Origin: Clostridia bacterium
Lineage (GTDB): Bacteria > Bacillota > Clostridia > Christensenellales > UBA1242
Assembly: GCA_900766395.1 (NCBI GenBank)
Contig: CAAFWB010000005.1
Location: 1 to 15,878 of the forward strand
Direction: 5' to 3'
DNA: 15,878 nucleotides
Position 1 is the stretch's first letter. Every line of letters begins with the position of its first letter. Positions 5,859-13,431 of this stretch are shown piece by piece. The notes under the pieces were generated by a model, which saw only the letters and a program-made list of their open reading frames with translations, was not told where the DNA came from and did not search any database. The translations under genes and the position numbers were made by a program.

Positions 5859-6620
5859 TCAAAAGAAGATCAAAGTTAAAATTGAAATTATGACAAGATA
5901 GACAGAAAACCAAACAAATTTTCTTTTCTTGATGATTTTTAGCATAAATTTGATTGCGAGCATTCCAACCAAAAACGCAACCAAAAAGCCGACAAGAATT
6001 TGCAAAATATTGTCTTTGAACGCAACTGCACCGCCGTCAAAAATGAGTTCATAACAAAGCGATGCCAAAATGACTGGAATGCTCATAAGAAAAGAAAACC
6101 GTGCACACTCTTCACGATTTTCGCCAAGCATCAAACCCGTTGCGATTGTTGTTCCGCTTCGGCTAAGTCCGGGAATGCAAGCAAAACCTTGGGCAATTCC
6201 CATAACAAAAGCACTGGATTTTTTTAGTGGTGCAAAACTTTGTTGACGCAAGGAAAACAAGTCCGCAGCAACCAAAAGCACAGCAGTGAGCATAAAGAAA
6301 AAGCCAAGATAACTCCCATTGAAGCACGCAGGACTAATTGTTTTTATCACAAGCACGAGCGCGCAAGTTGGGATAAAAGACAAATATATTTTTTTTGCTT
6401 CATCACAAAAGGGGTGGCGAATGAGTGCCCAAACTTCTTTGCGAAAAACAATCACAACGGCGAGCAGTGTCGCCACGTGCATGAAGACACTCATAACCAA
6501 ATTACTTTCTTTCATGCCAAACAGTTTGTCCACAAGCATCATATGACCGCTTGACGACACGGGCAAAAATTCGGTTAAGCCTTGAACAATGCCAAGAATA
6601 ATAACATAAAAAAAACTCAT
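5859..6620 (-). CDS. uppP: undecaprenyl-diphosphatase
   Basis: It removes a phosphate from undecaprenyl diphosphate, recycling the lipid carrier for peptidoglycan and other wall polymers, and acts in the cytoplasmic membrane. The 253 residues are slightly shorter than the E. coli protein of about 270. Both signature motifs are present: QGLTEFLPVSSSGH (13-26, with E17 and H26) and PGLSRSGTT (150-158, with R154). The rest is a set of hydrophobic helices typical of the BacA/UppP family. The start follows AAAGG with a 9-nt spacer, a weak ribosome binding site. It diverges from ychF across 80 AT-rich bases, with no sharp promoter I would defend on this strand. No clear terminator separates it from the Ca2+ ATPase gene 112 nt downstream. 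Members of the family can confer bacitracin resistance. Confidence 0.95.
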   Translation of the reverse strand: MSFFYVIILGIVQGLTEFLPVSSSGHMMLVDKLFGMKESNLVMSVFMHVATLLAVVIVFRKEVWALIRHPFCDEAKKIYLSFIPTCALVLVIKTISPACFNGSYLGFFFMLTAVLLVAADLFSLRQQSFAPLKKSSAFVMGIAQGFACIPGLSRSGTTIATGLMLGENREECARFSFLMSIPVILASLCYELIFDGGAVAFKDNILQILVGFLVAFLVGMLAIKFMLKIIKKRKFVWFSVYLVIISILTLIFF

Positions 6621-6700
6621 TTTGTCTTGCCTTTATTTTTTATTTTTATTAAGATATGTTATGCAATAAATATATATAAAATTATTAAAAGGCAAATTTT

Positions 6701-7789
6701 ATGAAAATTGGAGTAATTGGACTTCCTAATGTTGGGAAAAGCACATTGTTTAACGCAATCACACAAGCGGGCGCGGAAAGCGCAAACTATCCTTTCTGCA
6801 CAATTGAGCCAAATGTTGGCGTTGTTGATGTTCCAGATAATCGTCTTGATGTTCTCGCAAAATTCTATAACACACAAAAAGTTGTTCCAGCAAGCATTGA
6901 GTTTGTTGATATCGCGGGGCTTGTTAAAGGCGCAAGCAAGGGCGAAGGTCTTGGCAACAAATTTCTCAGCCACATTCGCGAAGTTGACGCAATCGTCCAT
7001 GTGGTAAGATGTTTTGAAAACGAAAATATCATTCATGTCAGTGGCAGAGTAAATCCAAGTGAAGACATCAAGGACATCAATCTTGAACTCATTCTTGCGG
7101 ATTTGGAAACAGTTCAAAAAAGATATGAAAGAGTTGCAAAACTTGTTAAGGTTGGAGACAAGACTGCAATCATGGAAGCTGATGTTCTCAAACTTTTTCT
7201 CGAGGCACTCGAAAACGAAAAACCAGCACGAAGCGTAACTCTCACAAAAGAGCAACAAGAAATTGCAAAAGGCTTTTTCCTTCTCACAACAAAACCAATA
7301 ATCTATGTTGCAAACATATCTGAAAACGAAATCGGAAAAGAAAATAAATATGTCGAAGAAGTCAAAAAAATTGCCGAAGACGAACATTGTGGTTATGTTT
7401 CACTTTGTGCAAAAATTGAAGAAGAACTCATCGCTCTCGACCCAGAAGAACGCGAAATGTTCAAAGAAGAACTTGGCATCAAACAAAGTGGACTCGAAAA
7501 GCTTGTCACCGCCTGCTATGATCTCTTGGGACTCATGAGTTTCTTGACGGCGGGCGAAAAAGAAGTTCGCGCATGGACAATCAAAAAAGGGAGCAAAGCA
7601 CCTCAAGCTGCCGGAAAAATCCACACCGATTTTGAAAAAGGATTTATCAAAGCAGAAACAGTTTCATTTGATGACCTAATCTCTGCTGGCAGTTATCAAA
7701 AAGCAAAAGAAAAAGGACTTGTCCGAATTGAAGGCAAAGACTATGTCGTTCAAGACGGCGACATCATGTTGTTTCGGTTTAATGTATAA
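6701..7789 (+). CDS. ychF: ribosome-associated GTPase/ATPase YchF (OLA1 family)
   Basis: It is a universally conserved Obg-related P-loop NTPase that binds ribosomes and usually hydrolyses ATP as well as GTP. The 362 residues match the usual 363. The P-loop GLPNVGKST lies at 7-15. It is followed by YPFCTIEPNVG (switch region), the G3 motif DIAGLVKGASKGEGLG, the helical insertion typical of the family, and ANISENE at the G4 position instead of a classic NKxD. The C-terminal TGS domain contains FLTAGEKEVRAWTIKKG and FEKGFIKAETVSFDDL. The start follows AAAAGG with an 8-nt spacer. It ends in an intrinsic terminator shared with the promoter of the next gene. It is one of only two complete plus-strand genes in the window. 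Confidence 0.97.
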   Translation: MKIGVIGLPNVGKSTLFNAITQAGAESANYPFCTIEPNVGVVDVPDNRLDVLAKFYNTQKVVPASIEFVDIAGLVKGASKGEGLGNKFLSHIREVDAIVHVVRCFENENIIHVSGRVNPSEDIKDINLELILADLETVQKRYERVAKLVKVGDKTAIMEADVLKLFLEALENEKPARSVTLTKEQQEIAKGFFLLTTKPIIYVANISENEIGKENKYVEEVKKIAEDEHCGYVSLCAKIEEELIALDPEEREMFKEELGIKQSGLEKLVTACYDLLGLMSFLTAGEKEVRAWTIKKGSKAPQAAGKIHTDFEKGFIKAETVSFDDLISAGSYQKAKEKGLVRIEGKDYVVQDGDIMLFRFNV

Positions 7790-7797
7790 CAAAAATA

Positions 7798-7822
7798 GGG
7801 TTGCGTTTGGCAACTCTTTTTT
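7798..7822 (+). terminator. ychF terminator overlapping the next promoter
   Basis: GGGTTGC (7798-7804) pairs with GCAACTC (7810-7816) over 7 bp including one G-U, with a 5-nt loop, followed by TTTTTT (7817-7822). It starts 9 nt after the ychF stop. The stem contains the -35 of the following gene. Confidence 0.8.
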
Positions 7823-7829
7823 ATATAAT
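7801..7829 (+). promoter_or_regulatory. promoter of the C39-like peptidase gene, inside a terminator
   Basis: TTGCGT (7801-7806) and a perfect TATAAT (7824-7829) are spaced by 17 nt. The -35 lies in the ychF terminator hairpin and the -10 directly follows its T-run. Only CAAATC separates the -10 from the ATG at 7836, predicting a leaderless transcript. Confidence 0.7.
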
Positions 7830-7835
7830 CAAATC

Positions 7836-8441
7836 ATGAAACGAAAAAGTATCGACTCAAAAAAAGTCGTGGCAATATTATTAATCGTAGTGTTTTCGCT
7901 TGTCGCAATTTTGGAATTGACAACTGTTTTTGTAAGCATTGTCAATTACAAAATCAACAACAAAAAATGGAATGATGGCATTGGCATCATCTATGACCAA
8001 CATTTAGACAATATCAAAGATTATAGATATGGGTTTGGCACAATTGGAGAAAACGGGTGTGGTGCAGTTGCAATATATAACATTATGTGTCTTGAAAACA
8101 AAAAAGTTGCACTGCCAAAAATAATCAAAAGCATGGACAATGGTCAAATATTTTTTGGACTCTTGGGAACAAAGCCAACTCGCATTTTGTCCTATCTCAA
8201 AAAACAGGGGTTTGATGCACAACTCCATGAAGACAAGTCAAAGTTTGAAGCGCTTTCACAAGACAGCAAATATTGCATTTATATTTATGTTGGAAAGTCT
8301 GGCGGGCACTACTCACTACTTGTCCACAACTCCGACTCAGAAACATCCCGTTCAATCAACCCACGTGGCATAACGACCATGTCTGACATGATGGAAGAAA
8401 ACCAAAACAAGTTTATCAATCTTTTGATAACAGTCAAATAG
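7836..8441 (+). CDS. membrane-anchored C39-like cysteine peptidase family protein
   Basis: The 201-residue protein has a short basic N-terminus, one membrane segment (about 11-36) and an outward-facing domain. That domain shows the papain-like C39 pattern: ENGCGAVAIYN with Cys75, GGHYSLLVH with His158, and Asn175 in INPRGI as a possible third catalytic residue. Length and layout fit the Peptidase_C39_2-like group, which is found without an ABC transporter. The longer in-frame opening that overlaps ychF was rejected because it would cover the ychF C-terminus and the promoter. There is no ribosome binding site before the chosen ATG, which lies 6 nt after the -10. No bacteriocin or transporter gene is adjacent, so the substrate is unknown. 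Confidence 0.8.
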   Translation: MKRKSIDSKKVVAILLIVVFSLVAILELTTVFVSIVNYKINNKKWNDGIGIIYDQHLDNIKDYRYGFGTIGENGCGAVAIYNIMCLENKKVALPKIIKSMDNGQIFFGLLGTKPTRILSYLKKQGFDAQLHEDKSKFEALSQDSKYCIYIYVGKSGGHYSLLVHNSDSETSRSINPRGITTMSDMMEENQNKFINLLITVK

Positions 8442-8445
8442 TCAT

Positions 8446-8475
8446 AAAAAAAGAACTCAAACATGAGTCCTTTTT
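8446..8475. terminator. terminator between convergent genes
   Basis: On the minus strand AAAAAGGACUC pairs with GAGUUCUUUUU over 11 bp with one G-U across a 6-nt loop, followed by more T. On the plus strand the same site has one mismatch but keeps a T-run, so it may serve both genes. The minus-strand gene's stop is 3 nt away. Confidence 0.8.
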
Positions 8476-8477
8476 AT

Positions 8478-9047
8478 TTATGCCAAATTTTCGATTGAAG
8501 AAAGATAGGAATAAAGATTTGAATAATCGCCAAACTGTGAAATCACATAGTTAAATTGTTCCGATTCTTTCAAATCCATAACATAAACTTTCAACATGAT
8601 GTCTTTGTTTGTTTCACCAAGTTCAAATCTCAATTCTTTATATTTTATTTCATTGATTGCAGAATTGTTTGGGTCAACATAGTTTTTGCCGTCAAGCGTC
8701 AAAGTTTGCTCTTCATCATATCTCAATGTGACAACATACTTTTGTGTTGGACTAAATTTTCTCAAGGTATTTTTCTTTATGCTTGGATATTTAATTTGAG
8801 ATTTGTTAAAAGATGCTTGCATAATACTTTTTTTGGAATGATTTGTGAGTTCATCAAAGATTTTGTTTGGGTCAAGTGTGCTTCCAATTTCGGCAGTGTT
8901 ATTTCCCTTGTTATCTTTGTTAACAAAAATCAAATTAGGCGTTTTGAAATCGTATGAGAAATCTTTTTGAAAGAGAGCCAAGAACAAGATCCCACCAAGA
9001 AGAACAAGAATGAGAGCGATGCAAGTGATTAAAATTGTTTTTTTCAT
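8478..9047 (-). CDS. membrane-anchored hypothetical protein in the ftsH operon
   Basis: The 189-residue protein has a single N-terminal hydrophobic segment (about 4-27), with no lipobox Cys in the expected place. A polar domain follows that should lie outside the membrane. The middle contains KYVVTLRYDEEQTLTLDGKNY, a beta-rich stretch, and later KELRFELGE. The start overlaps the ftsH stop as TAATG and follows GGGAG with a 6-nt spacer, so translation is coupled to FtsH. The coupling suggests a role near FtsH or at the membrane, but this is inference. It does not resemble HflK/HflC, which are the known FtsH partners. I do not recognise the family. Confidence 0.85.
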   Translation of the reverse strand: MKKTILITCIALILVLLGGILFLALFQKDFSYDFKTPNLIFVNKDNKGNNTAEIGSTLDPNKIFDELTNHSKKSIMQASFNKSQIKYPSIKKNTLRKFSPTQKYVVTLRYDEEQTLTLDGKNYVDPNNSAINEIKYKELRFELGETNKDIMLKVYVMDLKESEQFNYVISQFGDYSNLYSYLSSIENLA

Positions 9048-11239
9048 TATTTATCTCCCTCCGTATCTTTTTTGTCTGTTTTTTCTTCAGTTTTGTCAGT
9101 TTTTTGAGAATTTTCTGCGTTTTCTTTAGTTTTTTCAGTTTTTTCTTCTTTTTTCTCTTTTATTTTTGCAGAAAGTTTTTTTGGTTTTTCTTCTGTTTTT
9201 GCTTGCAACTCTTGGCGAAGTTTTTCCGCTTCCTCTTTGGAAACAACTCCAGCGGCGACAAGAGCATCAAGAGTTTTGAGCTGATTATTCTTGTCTTTTT
9301 CACGCATCAATTCTTCGCGTGCAACGCGAGCTTTTTCTTCTCTTTGTTTTTGCTTTTTCTCGCGTTTTTCCATGTCGCGAGCAACGAGTTCAGCACTCGT
9401 TCCGCTCATGAGTTTGTCAACATCTTCCTGATAGATTGTGTCTTTGTCAAGAAGAAGTTTTGCCATTTCATCCATAATGCCTTGATGTTCAAGAAGAATA
9501 AGTTTTGCTCTGTCATAGTTTTCTTTGAGAATTCTTGAAACTTCGGCATCAATTTCAGAAGCACATTTTTCACTATAATTATTTTGTGTTTGATAATCCC
9601 TTCCAATAAACACTTCATTCGTTGAAGCAAAACGAATAAATCCAAGTTTGCTCATGCCCCATTCAGTCACCATTTTTCTCGCAATTTCAGTTGCTTGAGA
9701 AATATCGTTTGAAGCACCTGTTGAGATGTCGCCAAAAATGATTTCTTCTGCAAGGCGTCCACCCATGCACATTGCGATTTGGTCGCAAAGTTTGTTGTAT
9801 GTCATATGTTTGTCGTCATTGTCTGGACGAGAAAGTGTATATCCGCCAGCCATGCCACGAGGAATGATTGAAACCTCTTGAACTTCGTCACAATGTTCGA
9901 GAAGTTTGCCGAGGATTGCGTGCCCCGATTCGTGATAAGCCGTAATTTTTTTGTCGCGTTCGGTGACAACATTGCTTTTCTTTTGAGGACCCATAATAAC
10001 CTTGTTGATGCCTTCTGTTAGGTCTTTCATAATAATTTCAGGTCGATTTGCACGCGCTGCCAAAATTGCCGCTTCGTTCATCATGTTTTCAAGGTCCGCC
10101 CCTGTAAACCCACTTGTTATTCTTGCGAGTGTCTGGAAGTTGACATTTTTGTCAACAGGTTTGTTTCTTGCATGAATTTTTATGATGCTTTCGCGCGCTT
10201 TTACGTCTGGAACATTAACATATATTTGCCTATCAAAACGACCTGGACGCATGAGCGCTGGGTCAAGAACGTCACTTCTGTTTGTTGCGGCCATAACAAT
10301 AATACCGTCGTTCGCTTCAAATCCGTCCATTTCAACAAGGAGTTGGTTGAGGGTTTGTTCGCGTTCGTCATTGCCACCGCCAAGTCCTGTTCCACGTTGA
10401 CGACCAACAGCATCAATCTCGTCAATAAACACAATGCAAGGCATATTTTTCTTTGCTTGGTCAAACAAATCACGAACTCTTGCTGCACCAACACCAACAA
10501 ACATTTCAACAAAGTCTGAACCACTTATTGAGAAGAAAGGCACATTACTTTCTCCTGCAACCGCACGAGCAAGAAGTGTTTTTCCTGTTCCGGGATTACC
10601 AACCAAAAGCACGCCTTTTGGAATGCGAGCACCAAGTTGAGTGAATTTTTTTGGATTTTTCAAAAATTCAACAATTTCGCGAAGTTCTTCTTTTTCTTCT
10701 TCCGCACCAGCAACATCAGAAAATCTGACCTTGATGTTTTCGCCAACTCTTGCACGACTCTTTCCAAATGCCATTGTTCCTTTGTTGCTTGAAGCAATCA
10801 TGCGATAAACCATAAATCCAATGAGCAAAATAACAATAATGCTCAAATATGGCATAATTTTTGAAATTATTGACTCTCCCGCAACTTCTGATGTATATGA
10901 AATCTTGTTTTCTTCGGTCTGAACGGCATTATATTCCGAGATCTTTTTCGCTATTTCTCCAAGTTCGTCACTTGTCGAATATGTGAAATAGTAGTCTGAA
11001 TTTTTTGGGAAATACTTTTCTTGAATTTCAGAGCCCTTTTTCAAAATATAAACATTGCCAGACTGGGCATAAACTTTTGATATTTCATTATTTGCCAGTT
11101 TTGTTTCAAAATCAGTTTGTGTGATATAGTCGCCATGATTTCCAGCATTAAACAATTCGACGCACAAAACAATGAGTGCAATAATCAACACAACGTATAA
11201 AATTTTTTTCCAAATGTTATTAGTTTTTTCAGGTTTCAA
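9047..11239 (-). CDS. ftsH: ATP-dependent zinc metalloprotease FtsH
   Basis: This membrane-bound AAA+ protease degrades misfolded membrane proteins and short-lived regulators. The 730 residues show membrane segment 1 (about 13-30), an external domain (31-127) and membrane segment 2 (about 128-148). The AAA module has Walker A GNPGTGKT (214-221), Walker B CIVFIDEID (268-276) and the second region of homology ending RPGRFDR (331-337). The zinc site is HESGH (436-440). The C-terminal part from about 640 is a very charged Lys/Glu tail, longer than in most homologues of about 610-650 residues. The start is TTG, chosen because GGAGG lies 6 nt before it and no nearby in-frame ATG exists. It is transcribed from its own promoter with the 189-residue gene downstream. 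Confidence 0.97.
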   Translation of the reverse strand: MKPEKTNNIWKKILYVVLIIALIVLCVELFNAGNHGDYITQTDFETKLANNEISKVYAQSGNVYILKKGSEIQEKYFPKNSDYYFTYSTSDELGEIAKKISEYNAVQTEENKISYTSEVAGESIISKIMPYLSIIVILLIGFMVYRMIASSNKGTMAFGKSRARVGENIKVRFSDVAGAEEEKEELREIVEFLKNPKKFTQLGARIPKGVLLVGNPGTGKTLLARAVAGESNVPFFSISGSDFVEMFVGVGAARVRDLFDQAKKNMPCIVFIDEIDAVGRQRGTGLGGGNDEREQTLNQLLVEMDGFEANDGIIVMAATNRSDVLDPALMRPGRFDRQIYVNVPDVKARESIIKIHARNKPVDKNVNFQTLARITSGFTGADLENMMNEAAILAARANRPEIIMKDLTEGINKVIMGPQKKSNVVTERDKKITAYHESGHAILGKLLEHCDEVQEVSIIPRGMAGGYTLSRPDNDDKHMTYNKLCDQIAMCMGGRLAEEIIFGDISTGASNDISQATEIARKMVTEWGMSKLGFIRFASTNEVFIGRDYQTQNNYSEKCASEIDAEVSRILKENYDRAKLILLEHQGIMDEMAKLLLDKDTIYQEDVDKLMSGTSAELVARDMEKREKKQKQREEKARVAREELMREKDKNNQLKTLDALVAAGVVSKEEAEKLRQELQAKTEEKPKKLSAKIKEKKEEKTEKTKENAENSQKTDKTEEKTDKKDTEGDK

Positions 11240-11265
11240 TTCAATCCTCCGAATTTTGCAAGAAC

Positions 11266-11294
11266 ATTATATCAAACAAAAAAAAATCTAGCAA
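11266..11294 (-). promoter_or_regulatory. promoter of ftsH operon
   Basis: On the minus strand TTGCTA (11289-11294) and a perfect TATAAT (11266-11271) are spaced by 17 nt, with TG one base before the -10. It lies 26 nt before the TTG start codon. No heat-shock operator such as CIRCE was seen. Confidence 0.8.
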
Positions 11295-11341
11295 ACAATA
11301 TTTACTATTTAAATAATACTTTAATATATCCATAATTATAA

Positions 11342-11368
11342 AAAGTCATTCCGATTTGAAATGACTTT
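11342..11368 (-). terminator. terminator of the CvpA-family gene
   Basis: AAAGTCATT (11342-11350) and AATGACTTT (11360-11368) form a 9-bp stem with a 9-nt loop. On the minus strand it is followed by TTATAATTA, a modest T-run. It lies 10 nt past the stop of the upstream gene. Confidence 0.65.
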
Positions 11369-11378
11369 ATTGTTTCAT

Positions 11379-12131
11379 TCACGAATTTGTTGATGTGTCC
11401 GATTGCTTAAACCCGAGCTTTTCATAAATGTAATTATTGACAGGTTCATATAGCACTGAACAAATTTTTGATTCTTGAGTTGCAGTTGTCACTTTGTCCG
11501 TAACAGATGGAATTGTTGACACCAAACTCATAACAAAGAACATAGCAAACACGACAGCAACACCTTTAACAAGTCCGAACAAAGTTCCCAAAAGTCTATC
11601 AAATTTGCCCAAAATTGACTTTTTTGTTAATTTTTTGAAGATTTTTGGCAAAATTAACGTCAAAATTCGAATAATTACGTAAATTACAATAAATGCAATA
11701 ACTTGCGAAAGAATGACTCCAGCCTTGCTCGAAACAATATCAACAACAGTTGTTGGTTGTGCCATTGTTTCGTTTCCAACCATCCAACTACACAGTTTTT
11801 TGAGTATGCCACTCATGCTTGATTCGTTAATAACATTCTTCAAAACTTGCGGTTCATTTGAAAATGTTTCGGATAGTGCTGGAGAATATCCCGCAAAGTT
11901 CAATTTGATTTGTTCGCCCAACTTTGGAGTAATCTTAAAAATTTTGTCAAACAATGTTCCGCAAGGTTTTCTAACCAAAAAGGCAATAACAAAAGAACCG
12001 GCGAATCTAACCAACGACAAAAGACTTCTCATAAAGCCCATGCAAAGCCCGACAATAACAAACAACAAAATTATTGCAACGATTGATATATCAAGGATCG
12101 TTCCTGTGCTGATAAGAAATAAACTATTCAT
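11379..12131 (-). CDS. CvpA-family integral membrane protein
   Basis: The 250-residue protein has about four hydrophobic segments. The N-terminal pair (about 12-53, with LDISIVAIILLFVIVGLCMG and SLLSLVRFAGSFVIAF) matches the CvpA pattern of a conserved LD followed by glycine-rich helices. A second pair (about 150-215) lies before a short polar tail. CvpA proteins are linked to colicin V secretion in E. coli and to envelope maintenance elsewhere; their biochemical activity is unclear. The ATG at 12131 was chosen because a perfect extended -10 ends 6 nt upstream. The in-frame extension 24 codons further upstream would run through that promoter. There is no ribosome binding site at a useful distance; a GGAG exists 18 nt away, upstream of the predicted transcription start. 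Confidence 0.82.
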   Translation of the reverse strand: MNSLFLISTGTILDISIVAIILLFVIVGLCMGFMRSLLSLVRFAGSFVIAFLVRKPCGTLFDKIFKITPKLGEQIKLNFAGYSPALSETFSNEPQVLKNVINESSMSGILKKLCSWMVGNETMAQPTTVVDIVSSKAGVILSQVIAFIVIYVIIRILTLILPKIFKKLTKKSILGKFDRLLGTLFGLVKGVAVVFAMFFVMSLVSTIPSVTDKVTTATQESKICSVLYEPVNNYIYEKLGFKQSDTSTNS

Positions 12132-12137
12132 GTATTT

Positions 12138-12166
12138 ATTATACCATATCTCCTGAGCAATGTAAA
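12138..12166 (-). promoter_or_regulatory. promoter of the CvpA-family gene (leaderless type)
   Basis: On the minus strand TTTACA (12161-12166) and a perfect TATAAT (12138-12143) are spaced by 17 nt, with TG one base before the -10. Six nt (AAATAC) separate the -10 from the ATG, so transcription should start at the start codon. Confidence 0.78.
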
Positions 12167-12826
12167 GAGACATAAATACTTCAAATTGGCAATGTCGCAT
12201 CACTTTTTTACTTTCATTAAAATATTAAATATTATAACTATATTATGTTATATTTACATAACCATTTTAAAAGTATTATATACAAGTGAAAAATTTTGAA
12301 TTATAACAATTTTTGATAAAATAACAAAGAACTGCAATTTAAATATCGTCTCAATACATTCATAATAAAAATGATTGCTTGATAGTCTCTGCGTGATAAC
12401 ACCCGCAAAAAAACAATTATTCTAAAATCAAAGCATATAAAAACACACCACATGTAACCAAATCTTTAACTTGGACTTCATGGCAGCTCGAACCAAGCTC
12501 CATACCAACTTGCAAAGGATATTCAAACACACAACATCTCAACACACAAATTTCCACATTACATTTCAACGATGATCCAGTCACAAAACTGTTAAAATCA
12601 AACAAGCAATTATCTTATATAAATTATTTCAGACATGCAACCATAAGCGATATAACAAAACAACCTATCAAACAAAGCAAAATCCATCTGCAAATCTTAA
12701 AATTAATTAACAATTCAAAAAATCAAAAAAGAATAAAACAAATTAATATCCAACACTAGTTAACTTAATACTTTTATACAACCATGTATGTATTTTATGC
12801 TTTGAAAAACCAAGCTCATAGTATAA

Positions 12827-12935
12827 ATAGACGCAAAGACCGTTTTTTCTGACGCAAACAAGCACAAGTTTCAGACGCAAAGTGTAAACAACAGGACGCT
12901 ATAAAAAACAATAGCAAAAAACTTGCAGACGCCAT
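12827..12935 (+). repeat. five helically phased GACGC repeats
   Basis: GACGC occurs at 12830, 12851, 12874, 12895 and 12928 (first base), all in the same orientation. Three of the five are followed by AAA. Start-to-start distances are 21, 23, 21 and 33 nt, close to two, two, two and three helical turns, so the sites face the same side of the DNA. The background is very poor in G and C, so the pattern stands out. It may be an array of protein-binding sites; the ligand is unknown. Confidence 0.5.
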
Positions 12936-13327
12936 TAATATTTTTAACAACGGACAAGCGTAAAGTAAAGTTGTCACACACTGCCAGAAAATTAAAAATT
13001 AATCAACAATCACAAACACCTCTGCATAGCAAAAAAATCAAAAACCAAATATGGACCACACAAATCAAATTTTGTCTTACTAATTTAAGCAAACCCTTCA
13101 ACCATTTGACTAAATTTTCATCAACCCCATATAGGCAGCAATCTCGACACTTCACCATTGCAACATAAAAAATATCATCAAATTTTTAAAACGGAAGAAA
13201 TTTTTTATTATTCTATAAACTGTCATTTTTTTTACCTAAACCATTTAATTATCTGCAAACCAAAAGCGCTAATAAGAATTTTAAACAAAATAGTGTTAGC
13301 GGTCAAAGCTTTAACCACAAATGACAT

Positions 13328-13343
13328 TGTTTCACATGAAACA
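13328..13343. promoter_or_regulatory. parS site 1 (ParB binding)
   Basis: TGTTTCACATGAAACA is a perfect 16-bp palindrome. It differs at one central position from the canonical TGTTTCACGTGAAACA. Confidence 0.85.
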
Positions 13344-13374
13344 TTCAATGTTAATTACACTAATGCCACTATCA

Positions 13375-13390
13375 TGTTTCACGTGAAACA
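13375..13390. promoter_or_regulatory. parS site 2 (ParB binding), perfect
   Basis: TGTTTCACGTGAAACA is the canonical palindromic parS. Its centre lies 47 bp from site 1. Confidence 0.95.
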
Positions 13391-13415
13391 TTTTTTAAGA
13401 AGAAATTTGATTTTT

Positions 13416-13431
13416 TGTTTCACGTGGAACA
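13416..13431. promoter_or_regulatory. parS site 3 (ParB binding)
   Basis: TGTTTCACGTGGAACA reads TGTTCCACGTGAAACA on the minus strand, the form typical of Bacillus subtilis. Its centre lies 41 bp from site 2. Confidence 0.93.

Noticed and set aside
6659..7387. 242-codon minus-strand open frame antisense to ychF
   Set aside because: It is rich in Phe, Cys and Asn, as expected from the reverse strand of an A-rich gene, and has no family resemblance. ychF is certain.
7719..7835. Longer N-terminus of the peptidase gene starting inside ychF
   Set aside because: It would overlap the ychF C-terminus and its terminator, adds a sequence unlike a signal region, and ignores the promoter 6 nt before the ATG at 7836.
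12417..12605. 62-codon Cys-rich minus-strand frame with TTG start
   Set aside because: No ribosome binding site, no promoter, no recognisable domain; it lies in the strand-asymmetric gene desert, where the G/T-rich minus strand creates Val, Leu and Cys codons.
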